Shown here piece by piece: positions 26,755-39,440 of a DNA stretch of 64,000 bases. The translations under genes and the position numbers were made by a program. Source of the stretch: Streptomyces sp. CB02959. GTDB lineage: Bacteria; Actinomycetota; Actinomycetes; Streptomycetales; Streptomycetaceae. The DNA is taken from positions 310,985 to 374,984 of the forward strand of contig NZ_NNBP01000004.1 in assembly GCF_002803155.1 (NCBI RefSeq), read 5' to 3'. Numbering within the stretch: position 1 is the stretch's first letter; each line of letters begins with the position of its first letter. Below the pieces are notes generated by a model. That model worked only from the letters and a program-made list of their open reading frames with translations, did not search any database and was not told where the DNA came from.

Positions 26755-28719
26755 GTGGATACGACGTTGCAGGACCCTCTCGTGGGCCGGCTGCTCGACG
26801 GTCGCTATCGCGTCGAGGGGCGCATCGCCGCCGGGGGCATGGCCACCGTCTACCGGGCCGTGGACACCCGGCTGGACCGCGTGCTCGCCCTGAAGGTGAT
26901 GCACCCGAGCCTGGCCGTGGACGAGGCGTTCGTCGACCGCTTCATCCGCGAGGCCAAGTCCGTCGCCCGGCTCTCGCACCCGAACGTGGTCGGCGTCTTC
27001 GACCAGGGCACCGACGGCACCTACGTCTATCTGGCGATGGAGTACGTCGCCGGCTGCACCCTGCGCGACGTGCTGCGCGAGCGCGGCGCCCTCCAGCCGC
27101 GGGCCGCGCTGGACATCCTGGAGCCGATCCTGGCCGCGCTGGGGGCCGCGCACCGCGCCGGGCTGGTGCACCGCGACATGAAGCCGGAGAACGTCCTGAT
27201 CGGCGACGACGGCCGGGTCAAGGTCGCCGACTTCGGCCTGGTGCGCGCGGTGGACACGCACACCACCGCCTCCACCGGCTCGGTCCTGGGCACGGTCTCG
27301 TACCTCGCCCCCGAGCAGATGGAGCACGGCACCGCGGACGCCCGGGTCGACGTCTACGCCTGCGGCGTGGTGCTCTACGAGATGCTCACCGGCGGCAAGC
27401 CGCACACCGGCGGCTCCGCGGCGCAGATCCTCTACAGCCATCTGCACGACGACGTCACCCCGCCCTCCGAGCTGGTGCCGGGCCTGGCGTCCGAGCTGGA
27501 CGAGCTGGTCGTGGCGGCCACCGCCCGCGCCCCCGAGCAGCGCCCGCAGGACGCGGTGGCACTGCTCGCCCGGGCCCGCTCGGCCCGCACGCGACTGACC
27601 GACGCCCAGCTCGACCTCGTCCCGCCGCAGGCCAAGGAGCCGTCGGACGACGACGAGCGGACCGACGTGATACCGCGCCCGGCGGGCGTACAGCTGGCGC
27701 TGCCCGTCGAGGACCAGGCGGAGCTGAACCGCACCAGCGTTCTGGAGGTGCCGCCGGCGGACGCCGCGCCGGCGGACGGCCGGACCACCCGGTTGCGGCC
27801 GCCGCCCGCGGCACCGGCCGACGGGCGGGTCCGGCGGCGCCGGACCGCCACCATCGTGGCGGCCGTGCTGCTGGTCCTGGGCCTCGGCACCGGCGTCTGG
27901 TACATCAACGTCGGCCAGTTCACCCGCGTCCCGGCGGTGCTGGACATGTCCCAGACCGAGGCGCAGCAGGCGCTGCACGACGCGGGGCTGCGGATCAAGG
28001 TGGAGCGCGGCTTCAGCGCCAACGTCCGACGCGGCCACGTGATGGCGACGGAGCCGGAGACCGGCCTGCGGATCCGCGGCAACGGCACGGTCACCCTGGT
28101 CGTCTCGCGCGGCCCGGAGAAGGTCACCGTCCCCGACCTGGCCGGCACCCCGCTCGCCGACGCCCGGCGCAAGCTGCGTGACCTGGGCCTGGTGCCGGGC
28201 ACCGAGACCCGGGCGTTCAGCGACGAGGTCGCCAAGGGGTCGGTGATCCGTACGGACCCGGCGGCGGGCAGCACCCGGCGGCCGGACACCGCGGTGGCGC
28301 TCACCGTCAGCCGCGGCGCGCCGGCGGACGTGCCGAACGTGGTCGGTTCGGCGCGCGAGGACGCCGCGGCGGCCCTGCGGCAGGCCGGCTTCCGCGTCCA
28401 GTTCGCCGACCAGCCGGTCTTCGCGCCGCAGGACAAGGACGCGGTGGCCCGCCAGTCGCCCGGCGCGGGGACCACGCTGGGCAAGGGCGACACGGTGACC
28501 CTGACGCTCTCCAAGGGGCCGGAGATGGTCACCGTCCCGGACGTCGGCGGCAAGAACACCGCGGACGCCACCAAGGCGCTGACCGATCTCGGCTTCGAGG
28601 TCACGGTGGACAAGCCGTTCCTGTTCCCGCAGGACAAGGTCGCGTCCCAGTCGGTCGCGGCCGGTGACAAGGCGCCCAAGGGCAGCACGATCACCATCCG
28701 GTTGAAGGGCGCGCTGTAG
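26755..28719 (+). CDS. PASTA-domain Ser/Thr protein kinase
   Basis: 654-residue membrane kinase of the PknB type. Kinase domain about 13-275: glycine loop IAAGGMATVYRA, Lys in LALKVMHPS, catalytic loop VHRDMKPENVLIG, DFG in VADFGLVRA, and the activation segment with TASTGSVLGTVSYLAPEQ. An acidic linker leads to one membrane segment (about 364-384) and four extracellular PASTA repeats (about 390-654), which bind muropeptides or lipid II in relatives. Start GTG 26755 by family alignment and the -10 position. Monocistronic, ended by a hairpin at 28726-28759. Confidence 0.94.
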   Translation: MDTTLQDPLVGRLLDGRYRVEGRIAAGGMATVYRAVDTRLDRVLALKVMHPSLAVDEAFVDRFIREAKSVARLSHPNVVGVFDQGTDGTYVYLAMEYVAGCTLRDVLRERGALQPRAALDILEPILAALGAAHRAGLVHRDMKPENVLIGDDGRVKVADFGLVRAVDTHTTASTGSVLGTVSYLAPEQMEHGTADARVDVYACGVVLYEMLTGGKPHTGGSAAQILYSHLHDDVTPPSELVPGLASELDELVVAATARAPEQRPQDAVALLARARSARTRLTDAQLDLVPPQAKEPSDDDERTDVIPRPAGVQLALPVEDQAELNRTSVLEVPPADAAPADGRTTRLRPPPAAPADGRVRRRRTATIVAAVLLVLGLGTGVWYINVGQFTRVPAVLDMSQTEAQQALHDAGLRIKVERGFSANVRRGHVMATEPETGLRIRGNGTVTLVVSRGPEKVTVPDLAGTPLADARRKLRDLGLVPGTETRAFSDEVAKGSVIRTDPAAGSTRRPDTAVALTVSRGAPADVPNVVGSAREDAAAALRQAGFRVQFADQPVFAPQDKDAVARQSPGAGTTLGKGDTVTLTLSKGPEMVTVPDVGGKNTADATKALTDLGFEVTVDKPFLFPQDKVASQSVAAGDKAPKGSTITIRLKGAL

Positions 28720-28725
28720 CCCGTC

Positions 28726-28759
28726 CCAGGTGCCCTGCGGACGGCCGCCGGGCACCTGG
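28726..28759 (+). terminator. Terminator of the kinase gene
   Basis: CCAGGTGCCC and GGGCACCTGG form a 10-bp stem with a 14-base loop, beginning seven bases after the kinase stop. Its right arm abuts the -10 of the next gene (CACCCT 28760-28765). Confidence 0.7.
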
Positions 28760-28771
28760 CACCCTGGGAGG

Positions 28772-29671
28772 GTGAGTACTCCCCTGTCCCCCGAGGGCGC
28801 CGCGCAGCGCGCCCGCGCACGCAATCCGGTCGGCGGCCATGTGCCGGTGGCCGGCGGCCTGGCCAAGGTCGGCCTGCCGTACGCCCGGCAGATCGGCTGC
28901 GAGGCCGTCCAGGTCTTCGTCGCCAATCCGCGCGGCTGGGCGACCCCGCCCGGCAGTCCCGAGCAGGACGCGGCGTTCCGCGCGGCGTGCGCCGAGGAGG
29001 GCATCCCCGCCTACGTGCACGCGCCGTACCTGATCAACTTCGGGTCGCACACCGCGGCGACGGTCGAGAAGTCCGTGCTGTCGCTGCGCCACTCGCTGCG
29101 TCGCGGCCGGGACATCGGCGCCCTCGGGGTGGTCGTGCACACCGGCTCGGCGACCGGCGGGCGCCCGCGGGAGGCGGCATTGGCGCAGGTCAGGGCGGAG
29201 ATGCGGCCGCTGTTGGACGAGCTGACGCGGGACGACGACCCCTGGCTGCTGCTGGAGCCCACGGCCGGCCAGGGCGCCTCGCTGTGCTCGCTGGCGGAGG
29301 ACCTGGGGCCGTACTTCGACGCGCTGGACCACCATCCGCGGCTCGGGGTGTGCCTGGACACCTGCCACGCGTTCGCGGCCGGGCACGACATGGCGGCGCC
29401 GGGCGGCACGAAGGCGCTGCTGGACGAGCTGGTGGAGGTCACCGGCGAGGGCCGGCTGAAGCTGATCCACGCCAACGACTCCAAGGACGTGGTCGGCGCG
29501 CACAAGGACCGGCACGCGAACATCGGCGCCGGCCACATCGGTGCGGAACCGTTCGCCGAGCTGTTCGCCCACCCCGCGACCGACGGCGTCCCGCTGGTCA
29601 TCGAGACCCCGGGCGGCGAGGAGGGCCATGCCGCGGACGTGGCGCGGCTGAAGGAGCTGCGGGTGTCCTGA
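28772..29671 (+). CDS. nfo: Endonuclease IV (deoxyribonuclease IV)
   Basis: 299-residue apurinic/apyrimidinic endonuclease of the AP2Ec TIM-barrel family, acting in base-excision repair. Metal ligands are visible in YVHAPYLINFG, VVHTGSATG, LLLEPTAGQG, GVCLDTCHAFAAGHD, IHANDSKDVVGAHKDRHANIG and IETPGG. GTG at 28772 is preferred over an upstream ATG at 28730, which would lie inside the terminator; CACCCT six bases upstream suggests a leaderless start. Confidence 0.93.
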   Translation: MSTPLSPEGAAQRARARNPVGGHVPVAGGLAKVGLPYARQIGCEAVQVFVANPRGWATPPGSPEQDAAFRAACAEEGIPAYVHAPYLINFGSHTAATVEKSVLSLRHSLRRGRDIGALGVVVHTGSATGGRPREAALAQVRAEMRPLLDELTRDDDPWLLLEPTAGQGASLCSLAEDLGPYFDALDHHPRLGVCLDTCHAFAAGHDMAAPGGTKALLDELVEVTGEGRLKLIHANDSKDVVGAHKDRHANIGAGHIGAEPFAELFAHPATDGVPLVIETPGGEEGHAADVARLKELRVS

Positions 29672-29706
29672 GCGGGCACCGGACCGGCGGGCGGCCCGGA
29701 CGGACT

Positions 29707-30327
29707 CTAGAGTTCCGGGCCCTCGCCCGGCTGCTCCTGGTAGGAGTAGCGCTGCTCCTGCCAGGGGTCGCCGAGGTTGTGGTAGCCGCGCTCCTCCCAG
29801 AAGCCGCGGCGGTCGGCGGTCATGTACTCGATGCCGCGGACCCACTTGGGGCCCTTCCAGGCGTAGAGGTGCGGCACGACGAGCCGGACCGGGAAGCCGT
29901 GTTCGGCGGTGAGCAGTTCGCCGGAGCGGTGGGTGGCGAAGAGGCAGTTCTCCGCGCCGAAGTCGGCGAGCTTGAGGTTCGAGCTGAAGCCGTACTCGGC
30001 CCACACCATCACGTGGGTGGCCTCGGGCGCGGGCGGCGCCAGCTCCAGGAGGGTCCGGGTCAGCACGCCGCCCCATTCGGCACCGAGCATGCTGAACTTG
30101 GTGACGCAGTGCATATCGGCGACGACGGTGGTGTACGGCAGGGCCGTGAACTCCTCGTGCGTCCAGCAGTGCTTGGCGCCGTCGGCGGTGGCGCCGAAGA
30201 CCCGGAACTCCCAGCGCTCGGGGCGGAACTTCGGGACCGGTCCGTAGTGCGTCACCGGCCAGCCACGCTGCAGCCGCTGTCCCGGAGGCAGCACAGGCTC
30301 CTCTTCGCGACTCTCCGGCTGACCCAT
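29707..30327 (-). CDS. Sulfite-oxidase-like molybdopterin protein
   Basis: 206 residues matching the molybdopterin-binding domain of sulfite oxidase-like proteins. The Mo-ligating Cys lies in VVADMHCVTKFSMLGAEW (about 74); RLVVPHLYAWKGPKWVRGIEY is the conserved second half. There is no Tat or Sec signal and no dimerisation or haem domain, so it is a short cytosolic form. No adjacent redox partner. Start ATG 30327. Convergent with nfo, with 35 bp between the stops. Confidence 0.87.
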   Translation of the reverse strand: MGQPESREEEPVLPPGQRLQRGWPVTHYGPVPKFRPERWEFRVFGATADGAKHCWTHEEFTALPYTTVVADMHCVTKFSMLGAEWGGVLTRTLLELAPPAPEATHVMVWAEYGFSSNLKLADFGAENCLFATHRSGELLTAEHGFPVRLVVPHLYAWKGPKWVRGIEYMTADRRGFWEERGYHNLGDPWQEQRYSYQEQPGEGPEL

Positions 30328-30482
30328 GCCTCCATGGTGTCAGACCCCGAAGGGTGCCGATGACCAGGGTGGTACGGAATCGGGCAACTGGTACTAAGTG
30401 TGAACTTACTGGACGGCCCGCTCGGCGCGGTGCGAGGATGCGCGGCACCTGCCCAGAACTCGCGTGAAAGGGGCCCGCAGAC

Positions 30483-30959
30483 ATGCAGGGCGACCCCGAG
30501 GTCATCGAATTCCTCAACGAGCAGCTGACCGCCGAGCTGACCGCGATCAACCAGTACTTCCTGCACTCCAAGATGCAGGAGAACTTCGGCTGGCCGAAGC
30601 TCGCGAAGTACACCCGCGCCGAGTCCTTCGACGAGATGAAGCACGCGGAGGTGCTGACCGACCGCATCCTCTTCCTGGAGGCACTGCCGAACTACCAGCG
30701 GCTGTTCCACGTCCGCGTCGGCCAGACCCTCACCGAGATGTTCCAGGCCGACCGACAGGTCGAGGTGGAGGCCATCGACCGGCTCAAGCGCGGCGTCGAG
30801 GTCATGCGCGCCAAGGGGGACATCACCTCGGCCAACATCTTCGAGGACATCCTCGCCGACGAGGAACACCACATCGACTACCTCGACACCCAGCTGGAAC
30901 TGGTCGAGAAGCTCGGGGAAGCGCTCTATATCGCCCAGCTGATCGAGCAGCCGAGCTGA
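30483..30959 (+). CDS. bfr: Bacterioferritin
   Basis: 158-residue haem ferritin that oxidises and stores iron in a 24-mer. The haem ligand Met52 is present (FDEMKHAEVL), as are the di-iron ligands Glu18, Glu51, His54, Glu94, Glu127 and His130 (in VEVEAIDRL and ADEEHHIDY). GAAAGGGG precedes the ATG at 30483. Convergent with the Bfd-like ferredoxin gene, its usual partner for iron release. Confidence 0.96.
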   Translation: MQGDPEVIEFLNEQLTAELTAINQYFLHSKMQENFGWPKLAKYTRAESFDEMKHAEVLTDRILFLEALPNYQRLFHVRVGQTLTEMFQADRQVEVEAIDRLKRGVEVMRAKGDITSANIFEDILADEEHHIDYLDTQLELVEKLGEALYIAQLIEQPS

Positions 30960-30999
30960 CGGCCCGGCGCGGTGCGCACCGGCGGGGTGCCCCGGGGGG

Positions 31000-31317
31000 C
31001 TACGCGGCCGCCCGGAGGTCCGCGGGCCCCGGTGCGGCCGCCTCCGCGGCCAGCGGCCCGGATGCCGCACCCAGCGCGTCGGGCTCCTGGCTCCACGGCT
31101 CGGACTCCGGCCGCAGCGCGTCGGGGACGCCACTGTCGATCAGCTCGCGACGGGGGCACGCACCGCGACCCAGCAGCGCCTGGATGCGGCGGACGCAGCC
31201 GCCGCAGTCGGTGCCGGCCTTGCAGGCGGAGGCGACCTGGCGGGGCGTGCAGGCACCCCGGTCCGCGTGCTCGCGGACCTGCTGCTCGGTGATGCCGAAG
31301 CAGGAGCAGACGTACAC
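31000..31317 (-). CDS. bfd: Bfd-like (2Fe-2S) ferredoxin
   Basis: 105 residues. The Bfd-type cluster ligands Cys4, Cys6, Cys38 and Cys41 are present (YVCSCFGITE and CKAGTDCGGC); the last 45 residues are Ala/Pro-rich and not part of the family. Bfd reduces the bacterioferritin haem to mobilise iron when iron is scarce. GTG at 31317. An iron box 53 bp upstream (31370-31384) indicates repression by a DtxR-type regulator (DmdR/IdeR) when iron is plentiful. Confidence 0.92.
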   Translation of the reverse strand: MYVCSCFGITEQQVREHADRGACTPRQVASACKAGTDCGGCVRRIQALLGRGACPRRELIDSGVPDALRPESEPWSQEPDALGAASGPLAAEAAAPGPADLRAAA

Positions 31318-31369
31318 GCGGGTTCACCTCCGTAAGCGCGCCTCGCTCCGATCCCGGTGATCGACAGTG

Positions 31370-31384
31370 AGGTAACCCTTACCT
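31370..31384 (-). promoter_or_regulatory. Iron box (DtxR/DmdR-type operator)
   Basis: AGGTAA-CCC-TTACCT is a perfect inverted repeat; over 19 bp (31368-31386) it matches about 13 positions of the TTAGGTTAGGCTAACCTAA operator. It lies in the promoter region of the Bfd-like gene. Confidence 0.8.
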
Positions 31385-31424
31385 TACCCGGGACCGCGGG
31401 CGGGCAACAATGCACGGCAACGCA

Positions 31425-31456
31425 GTGGGGCGCGGATCACAGGATCCGCGCCCCAC
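31425..31456 (-). terminator. Terminator of the DAHP synthase gene
   Basis: A 14-bp perfect stem (GTGGGGCGCGGATC and complement) with the tetraloop region ACAG, beginning 16 bases after the stop of the minus-strand gene. Confidence 0.85.
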
Positions 31457-31472
31457 TCGTCTCGCGCCGCTG

Positions 31473-35029
<3,557 letters not shown>

Positions 35030-36147
35030 CCAGCATGTGCCCGTTGGTGCGGCCGGCCAGGTGGTCCTCGACGTTGACCACGGTGGTCTCGACGATCTGG
35101 CCGACCGCCTCCTGGGTGAAGTACGCCTGGTGCGAGGTGACCAGCACGTTCGCGAAGGTCATCAGCCGGGCCAGGGTGTCGTCGCTGATGACGTCCAGGG
35201 ACTTGTCGTAGAAGAACAGGCCGGCCTCCTCCTCGTAGACGTCCAGGCCGACGCCGGTGAGCCGGCCGGTCTTGAGCGTCTCGACCAGGGCCGCGGTGTC
35301 GATCAGCCCGCCGCGGCTGGAGTTCACCAGGATCGCGTCGTCCTTCATGGCGGCGAGCGCGGCGGCGTCGACCAGGTGCCGGGTGTCGTCGGTCAGCGGG
35401 ACGTGCAGGGTGACCAGGTCCGCCTCGGCGAACAGCCGCTCCCGGGGGACGTAGCGCATGCCCAGCGCCAGGCACTCCGGGCTCTCGACGAGGTCCCAGC
35501 CGAGCAGCTGCATCCCGAAGCCGCGGGCGATCCGGGTGAACGCGGTGCCGATCTTGCCGGTGCCGAGCACCCCGGCCGTCCGGCCGTACAGGTCCCGGCC
35601 CATCAGGCCGTCCAGCCGGAAGTCGAAGTTCCGGGTGCGGTTGGCGGCCGGGACCAGCCGCCGGTTCACGGCCAGCGCCAGCATCCAGGCGAACTCCGCG
35701 ACCGCGTGCGGCGAGTACGCGGAGACCCGGCCGATGGTCATGCCGAGATCGGCCGCGGCCTCCAGGTCGATGTTGTTGAAGCCGGTGGAGCGCTGGGCGA
35801 CCATCTTGGTGCCGCCGGCGGCGAGGGCCTGCAGCACCTCGGCCGTCAGGTCGTCGTTGACGCTGGTGGACACGACCTCGTAGCCGTGCGCGATGGGGGC
35901 GGTGTCGCGGTTGAGGAAGACGTCCAGGGCGCGGACCTGGTGGCGGCCGGCGAACGCCTTCTCCAGGATCGGCCGCTCGTCCGTCTGCACGCCGAAGGCG
36001 ACGATCTCCACGTTCCCTCCCGGTTCTCCCCCGCCGGTGGTCCTCGGGCGGCGGCGCCGCACAGCGGCAATGGGCCGGATATGTCGCGTCATGGCGAATA
36101 TACGGCCCATCGCGCGCCGGTGCCGCCCGGGGAGCGGACGGCCCGGT

Positions 36148-37176
36148 TCAGCCGAAGAAGACGCCGACCTCGGCGTAGAGCGCCGGATCGACGGTCTTCA
36201 GCTTGGCGGTCGCCTCGGCGAGCGGCACCCGGACGATGTCGGTGCCGCGCAGCGCGACCATCGTGCCGTAGTCGGCGTCCCGCACCGCATCGATGGCGTG
36301 CAGCCCGAAGCGGGTGGCCAGCCAGCGGTCGAAGGCACTGGGGGTGCCACCGCGCTGGGTGTGGCCGAGGACGGTGGTCCGGGCCTCCTTGCCGGTGCGC
36401 GCCTCGATCTCCTTGGCCAGCCACTCGCCCACGCCGGAGAGCCGGACGTGCCCGAAGGAGTCGGTGCTGCCGTCCTTGAGCACCATCTCGCCGTCCTTGG
36501 GCATGGCGCCCTCGGCGACCACCACGATCGGCGCGTAGCTGGCCTTGAAGCGGGACTCGATCCAGCGGCAGACGTCGTCGACGCCGAAGCGCTGCTCCGG
36601 GATGAGGATGACGTTGGCGCCGCCGGCCAGGCCGGAGTGGAGCGCGATCCAGCCGGCGTGCCGGCCCATCACCTCGACGACCAGCACCCGCATGTGGGAT
36701 TCGGCGGTGGTGTGCAGCCGGTCGATGGCCTCGGTGGCGACCCCGACCGCGGTGTCGAAACCGAAGGTGTAGTCGGTGGCCGACAGGTCGTTGTCGATGG
36801 TCTTGGGCACGCCGACGCAGGGGATGCCGTACTCCGTGAAGAGCCGGGAGGCGACGCCGAGGGTGTCCTCCCCGCCGATCGCGATCAGCGCCTCGATCTC
36901 GTGCTTGGCGAGCGTCTCCTTGATCCGGCGGACCCCGTCCTCCTCCTTGAAGGGGTTGGTCCGCGAGGAGCCGAGGATGGTGCCGCCGCGGGGCAGGATG
37001 CCGCGCACCGCCGGGATGTCCAGCCGCACGCTGCGCCCCTCCAGCGGTCCGCGCCAGCCGTCCCGGAAACCGACGAAGTCGTATCCGTACTCCTGGGTGC
37101 CCTTGCGGACGATGCCCCTGATTACCGCGTTCAGACCCGGGCAGTCGCCGCCGCCGGTCAGTACTCCGACCCGCAT
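36148..37176 (-). CDS. pfkA: 6-phosphofructokinase, PPi-type active-site residues
   Basis: 342-residue phosphofructokinase A family enzyme, committing fructose 6-phosphate to glycolysis. The nucleotide region reads AIGGEDTLG (about 99-107) and the substrate loop VPKTIDNDL (about 122-130): Asp at the E. coli Gly104 position and Lys at the Gly124 position, the pair associated with pyrophosphate-dependent enzymes. Other landmarks: GGGDCPGLNAVIRG, VEVMGRHAGWIAL, LGHTQRGGTPSAFDR. ATG at 37176; monocistronic. Confidence 0.93.
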   Translation of the reverse strand: MRVGVLTGGGDCPGLNAVIRGIVRKGTQEYGYDFVGFRDGWRGPLEGRSVRLDIPAVRGILPRGGTILGSSRTNPFKEEDGVRRIKETLAKHEIEALIAIGGEDTLGVASRLFTEYGIPCVGVPKTIDNDLSATDYTFGFDTAVGVATEAIDRLHTTAESHMRVLVVEVMGRHAGWIALHSGLAGGANVILIPEQRFGVDDVCRWIESRFKASYAPIVVVAEGAMPKDGEMVLKDGSTDSFGHVRLSGVGEWLAKEIEARTGKEARTTVLGHTQRGGTPSAFDRWLATRFGLHAIDAVRDADYGTMVALRGTDIVRVPLAEATAKLKTVDPALYAEVGVFFG

Positions 37177-37363
37177 CGCTTCACCTTCGTCCCGTCCGTG
37201 GCCGCGTACGGCCGTCCATGAGCGTAACGCCGGTCACGCTAATGGTGACCTGGGTCACTCCGGGATGGTGTGCGCGCCGATCCCCGCCAATTGCACGGGA
37301 GTTGACCCGAGGTCTTCACCCGTACGAGCGGACGGAGGGTCGCCGGCGGGGACGGCGAACGGC

Positions 37364-38035
37364 TCAGACGCCGTCGAGGCCGCGCTCTATCGCGTACCGC
37401 ACCAGCTCGACGCGGTTGTGCAACTGGAGCTTGCCGAGGGTGTTCTGGACGTGGTTCTGCACCGTGCGGTGCGAGATGACCAGGCGCTCGGCGATCTGCT
37501 TGTACGAGAGTCCCTTGGCGACCAGGCGCAGCACCTCGGTCTCCCGCTCCGTCAACCGGGGGGCGTCGGGCTCGTCGGCGGCCGCCGGGGCTGGTTCCGC
37601 CGCCAGCCGGCGGTACTCGCCGAGCACCAGACCGGCCAGACCCGGGGTGAACACCGGGTCGCCGGCGGCGGTGCGGCGGACCGCGTCGATCAGCTCCTCG
37701 GTGCTGGCCGACTTCAGCAGATAGCCGGTGGCCCCCGACTTCACCGCCTCCAGGACGTCGGCGTGCTCACCACTGGCGGAGAGCACCAGCACCCGCGGCG
37801 ACGGATCGCCGCCGACCAGCTCCTTGCACACCTGGACGCCGGGCAGCCCCGGCAGATTGAGGTCCAGCACCAGCACGTCGGGCGCCGTCGCCTGGGCCCG
37901 GCGCACCGCCTGGAGCCCGTCCCCGGCCGTCGCCACCACGTCGCATCCGGCCGCCGCCAGATCCCGGGCGACCGCGTCCCGCCACATCGGGTGGTCGTCG
38001 ACCACCATGACCCGCAGGCCCGTCCCCTCCGTCAT
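37364..38035 (-). CDS. NarL/LuxR-family response regulator
   Basis: 223 residues: receiver domain (about 7-122) with VMVVDDHPMWRDAVARDL and the phospho-acceptor Asp in VLVLDLNLPG (about 56), Lys in GYLLKSAS (about 107), and a LuxR-type helix-turn-helix (about 155-215; LTERETEVLRLVAKGLSYKQ). The ATG overlaps the kinase stop by four bases (ATGA, 38035-38032), so the pair is coupled. Targets unknown. Confidence 0.93.
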   Translation of the reverse strand: MTEGTGLRVMVVDDHPMWRDAVARDLAAAGCDVVATAGDGLQAVRRAQATAPDVLVLDLNLPGLPGVQVCKELVGGDPSPRVLVLSASGEHADVLEAVKSGATGYLLKSASTEELIDAVRRTAAGDPVFTPGLAGLVLGEYRRLAAEPAPAAADEPDAPRLTERETEVLRLVAKGLSYKQIAERLVISHRTVQNHVQNTLGKLQLHNRVELVRYAIERGLDGV

Positions 38036-39342
38036 GCGCGCGCTCTCCCCCGTCGTCCGCCCTCGGGCACGATGCCCTTGGGTACCTTCAGCTCCACTTC
38101 CGTGCCCTGGCCGGGGACCGAGATCCACTCGGCGCTGCCGCCCAACTCCCGCAGCCGGCCGCGGATCGACAGCGCCACCCCGAGGCGGCCCTCGCGCTCG
38201 GCCGCGGCGAGCCGCCCCTCGGGAATGCCGGGGCCCTCGTCGCGCACCGTCACGATCACCGCGTCCGGTTCGTCCTCCACCAGGATCCACGCGCGGGCCT
38301 CGGCCCCCACGTGCACCCGGACATTGTCCAATGCCGCACCGACAGCGGCGGCCAGCTCCACCGCCGCGGCGGCCGGCAGCTCGACCGGGGAGCACGGCCC
38401 GGAGAGCGTCACCCCGGCCCCGGCGTGCGGGGCGAGCAGCGCCATCAGGTCGCAGGCTCCGGCGGCCGGCGGCGGACCGGGGACCGCCTGGTGAGCCGCG
38501 GAACCGCCGTCGGCCGCGGTCTCCGCCACCACCCGCTGCCGGGGCACCAGCCCGCCGGCGACCAAGGTGCGCAGCGCCACCTCCTGCTCGCCCGCCATCC
38601 GGCCCAACTCGGCCGCCTCGCCGCCGATCGCGGTGCCGCGCCGCTGCACCATGGCGAGCACCTGGAGCACGCTGTCGTGGATGTCGCGGGCCAGCCGCTC
38701 CCGTTCGCGGGTGGCGGCGTCGATCTGGAGGGCGCGGGCCAGGGTGCGCTCACTGGCCCGGGCCACCTCGACCACGTAGCCGATGGCGACGCTGGCCACC
38801 CACACCAGCACCACGTTGTGGACGGTGTCCCGGGCCAGCTCCTCGCGCTCGACGAGGTTGGCCACCGCCACGATGGTGGAGGCCACCGCGGCCCACCGCC
38901 AGCCGCCCTTGATGGCGAAGCCCAGCACGGCGCCCGCCGTCCAGATGGACGGCAGGGTCGCGGCGCCGGCCATGATGCGGGCGTGGGAGTCGATCACGGA
39001 CGTGAGCAGGATCCCGCCGACCGCGACGGTGAGGTCGCCGACCAGGAACTGCCGGGTGCAGCGCTCCGCGGACGTCGTGCGGCGCCAGGTCAGCGCCGTC
39101 CAGAGGGTGAGCACGGCCATGTAGGCGGTGGCGCCCAGCGGGTGCGCGTAGTGCGGGTAGGAGACCGCGAACAGGCACAGCACGTAGACCAGGGTCAGGA
39201 TCCGGTAGCCGGTGAGCGCCCGCCACAGCGGCAGCTCGACCGACATCCGCATCACCTTGCGGCGCCCGGCGGGCGCCGCGCCCCGATCGTCCCGGGCCGC
39301 GCCGCCCGTGGATCGTGCGTCGTCCATGTCGGCATCCGTCAT
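38032..39342 (-). CDS. MacS-type sensor histidine kinase
   Basis: 436 residues. Five or six membrane segments (about 40-185) form the sensor part with no large external loop; then a HisKA_3 dimerisation motif with the phospho-accepting His in RERLARDIHDSVLQVLAMV (about 222) and a C-terminal HATPase domain with DNVRVHVG and VRDEGPGIPEGRL. ATG 39342 is preferred; GTG at 39354 would add four residues. In an operon with its response regulator. The signal is unknown; membrane-embedded sensors of this kind often respond to envelope stress. Confidence 0.9.
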   Translation of the reverse strand: MTDADMDDARSTGGAARDDRGAAPAGRRKVMRMSVELPLWRALTGYRILTLVYVLCLFAVSYPHYAHPLGATAYMAVLTLWTALTWRRTTSAERCTRQFLVGDLTVAVGGILLTSVIDSHARIMAGAATLPSIWTAGAVLGFAIKGGWRWAAVASTIVAVANLVEREELARDTVHNVVLVWVASVAIGYVVEVARASERTLARALQIDAATRERERLARDIHDSVLQVLAMVQRRGTAIGGEAAELGRMAGEQEVALRTLVAGGLVPRQRVVAETAADGGSAAHQAVPGPPPAAGACDLMALLAPHAGAGVTLSGPCSPVELPAAAAVELAAAVGAALDNVRVHVGAEARAWILVEDEPDAVIVTVRDEGPGIPEGRLAAAEREGRLGVALSIRGRLRELGGSAEWISVPGQGTEVELKVPKGIVPEGGRRGRARA

Positions 39343-39440
39343 GCCGGCCCCCACCCCTCACCGGGGCCGCCCCGCCCCCGGACTCGGCTCGTCCGTCCGT
39401 CCCGTCCTGTGCGGCGGTGGCCCGGCCGGCCTTCGCCGTC

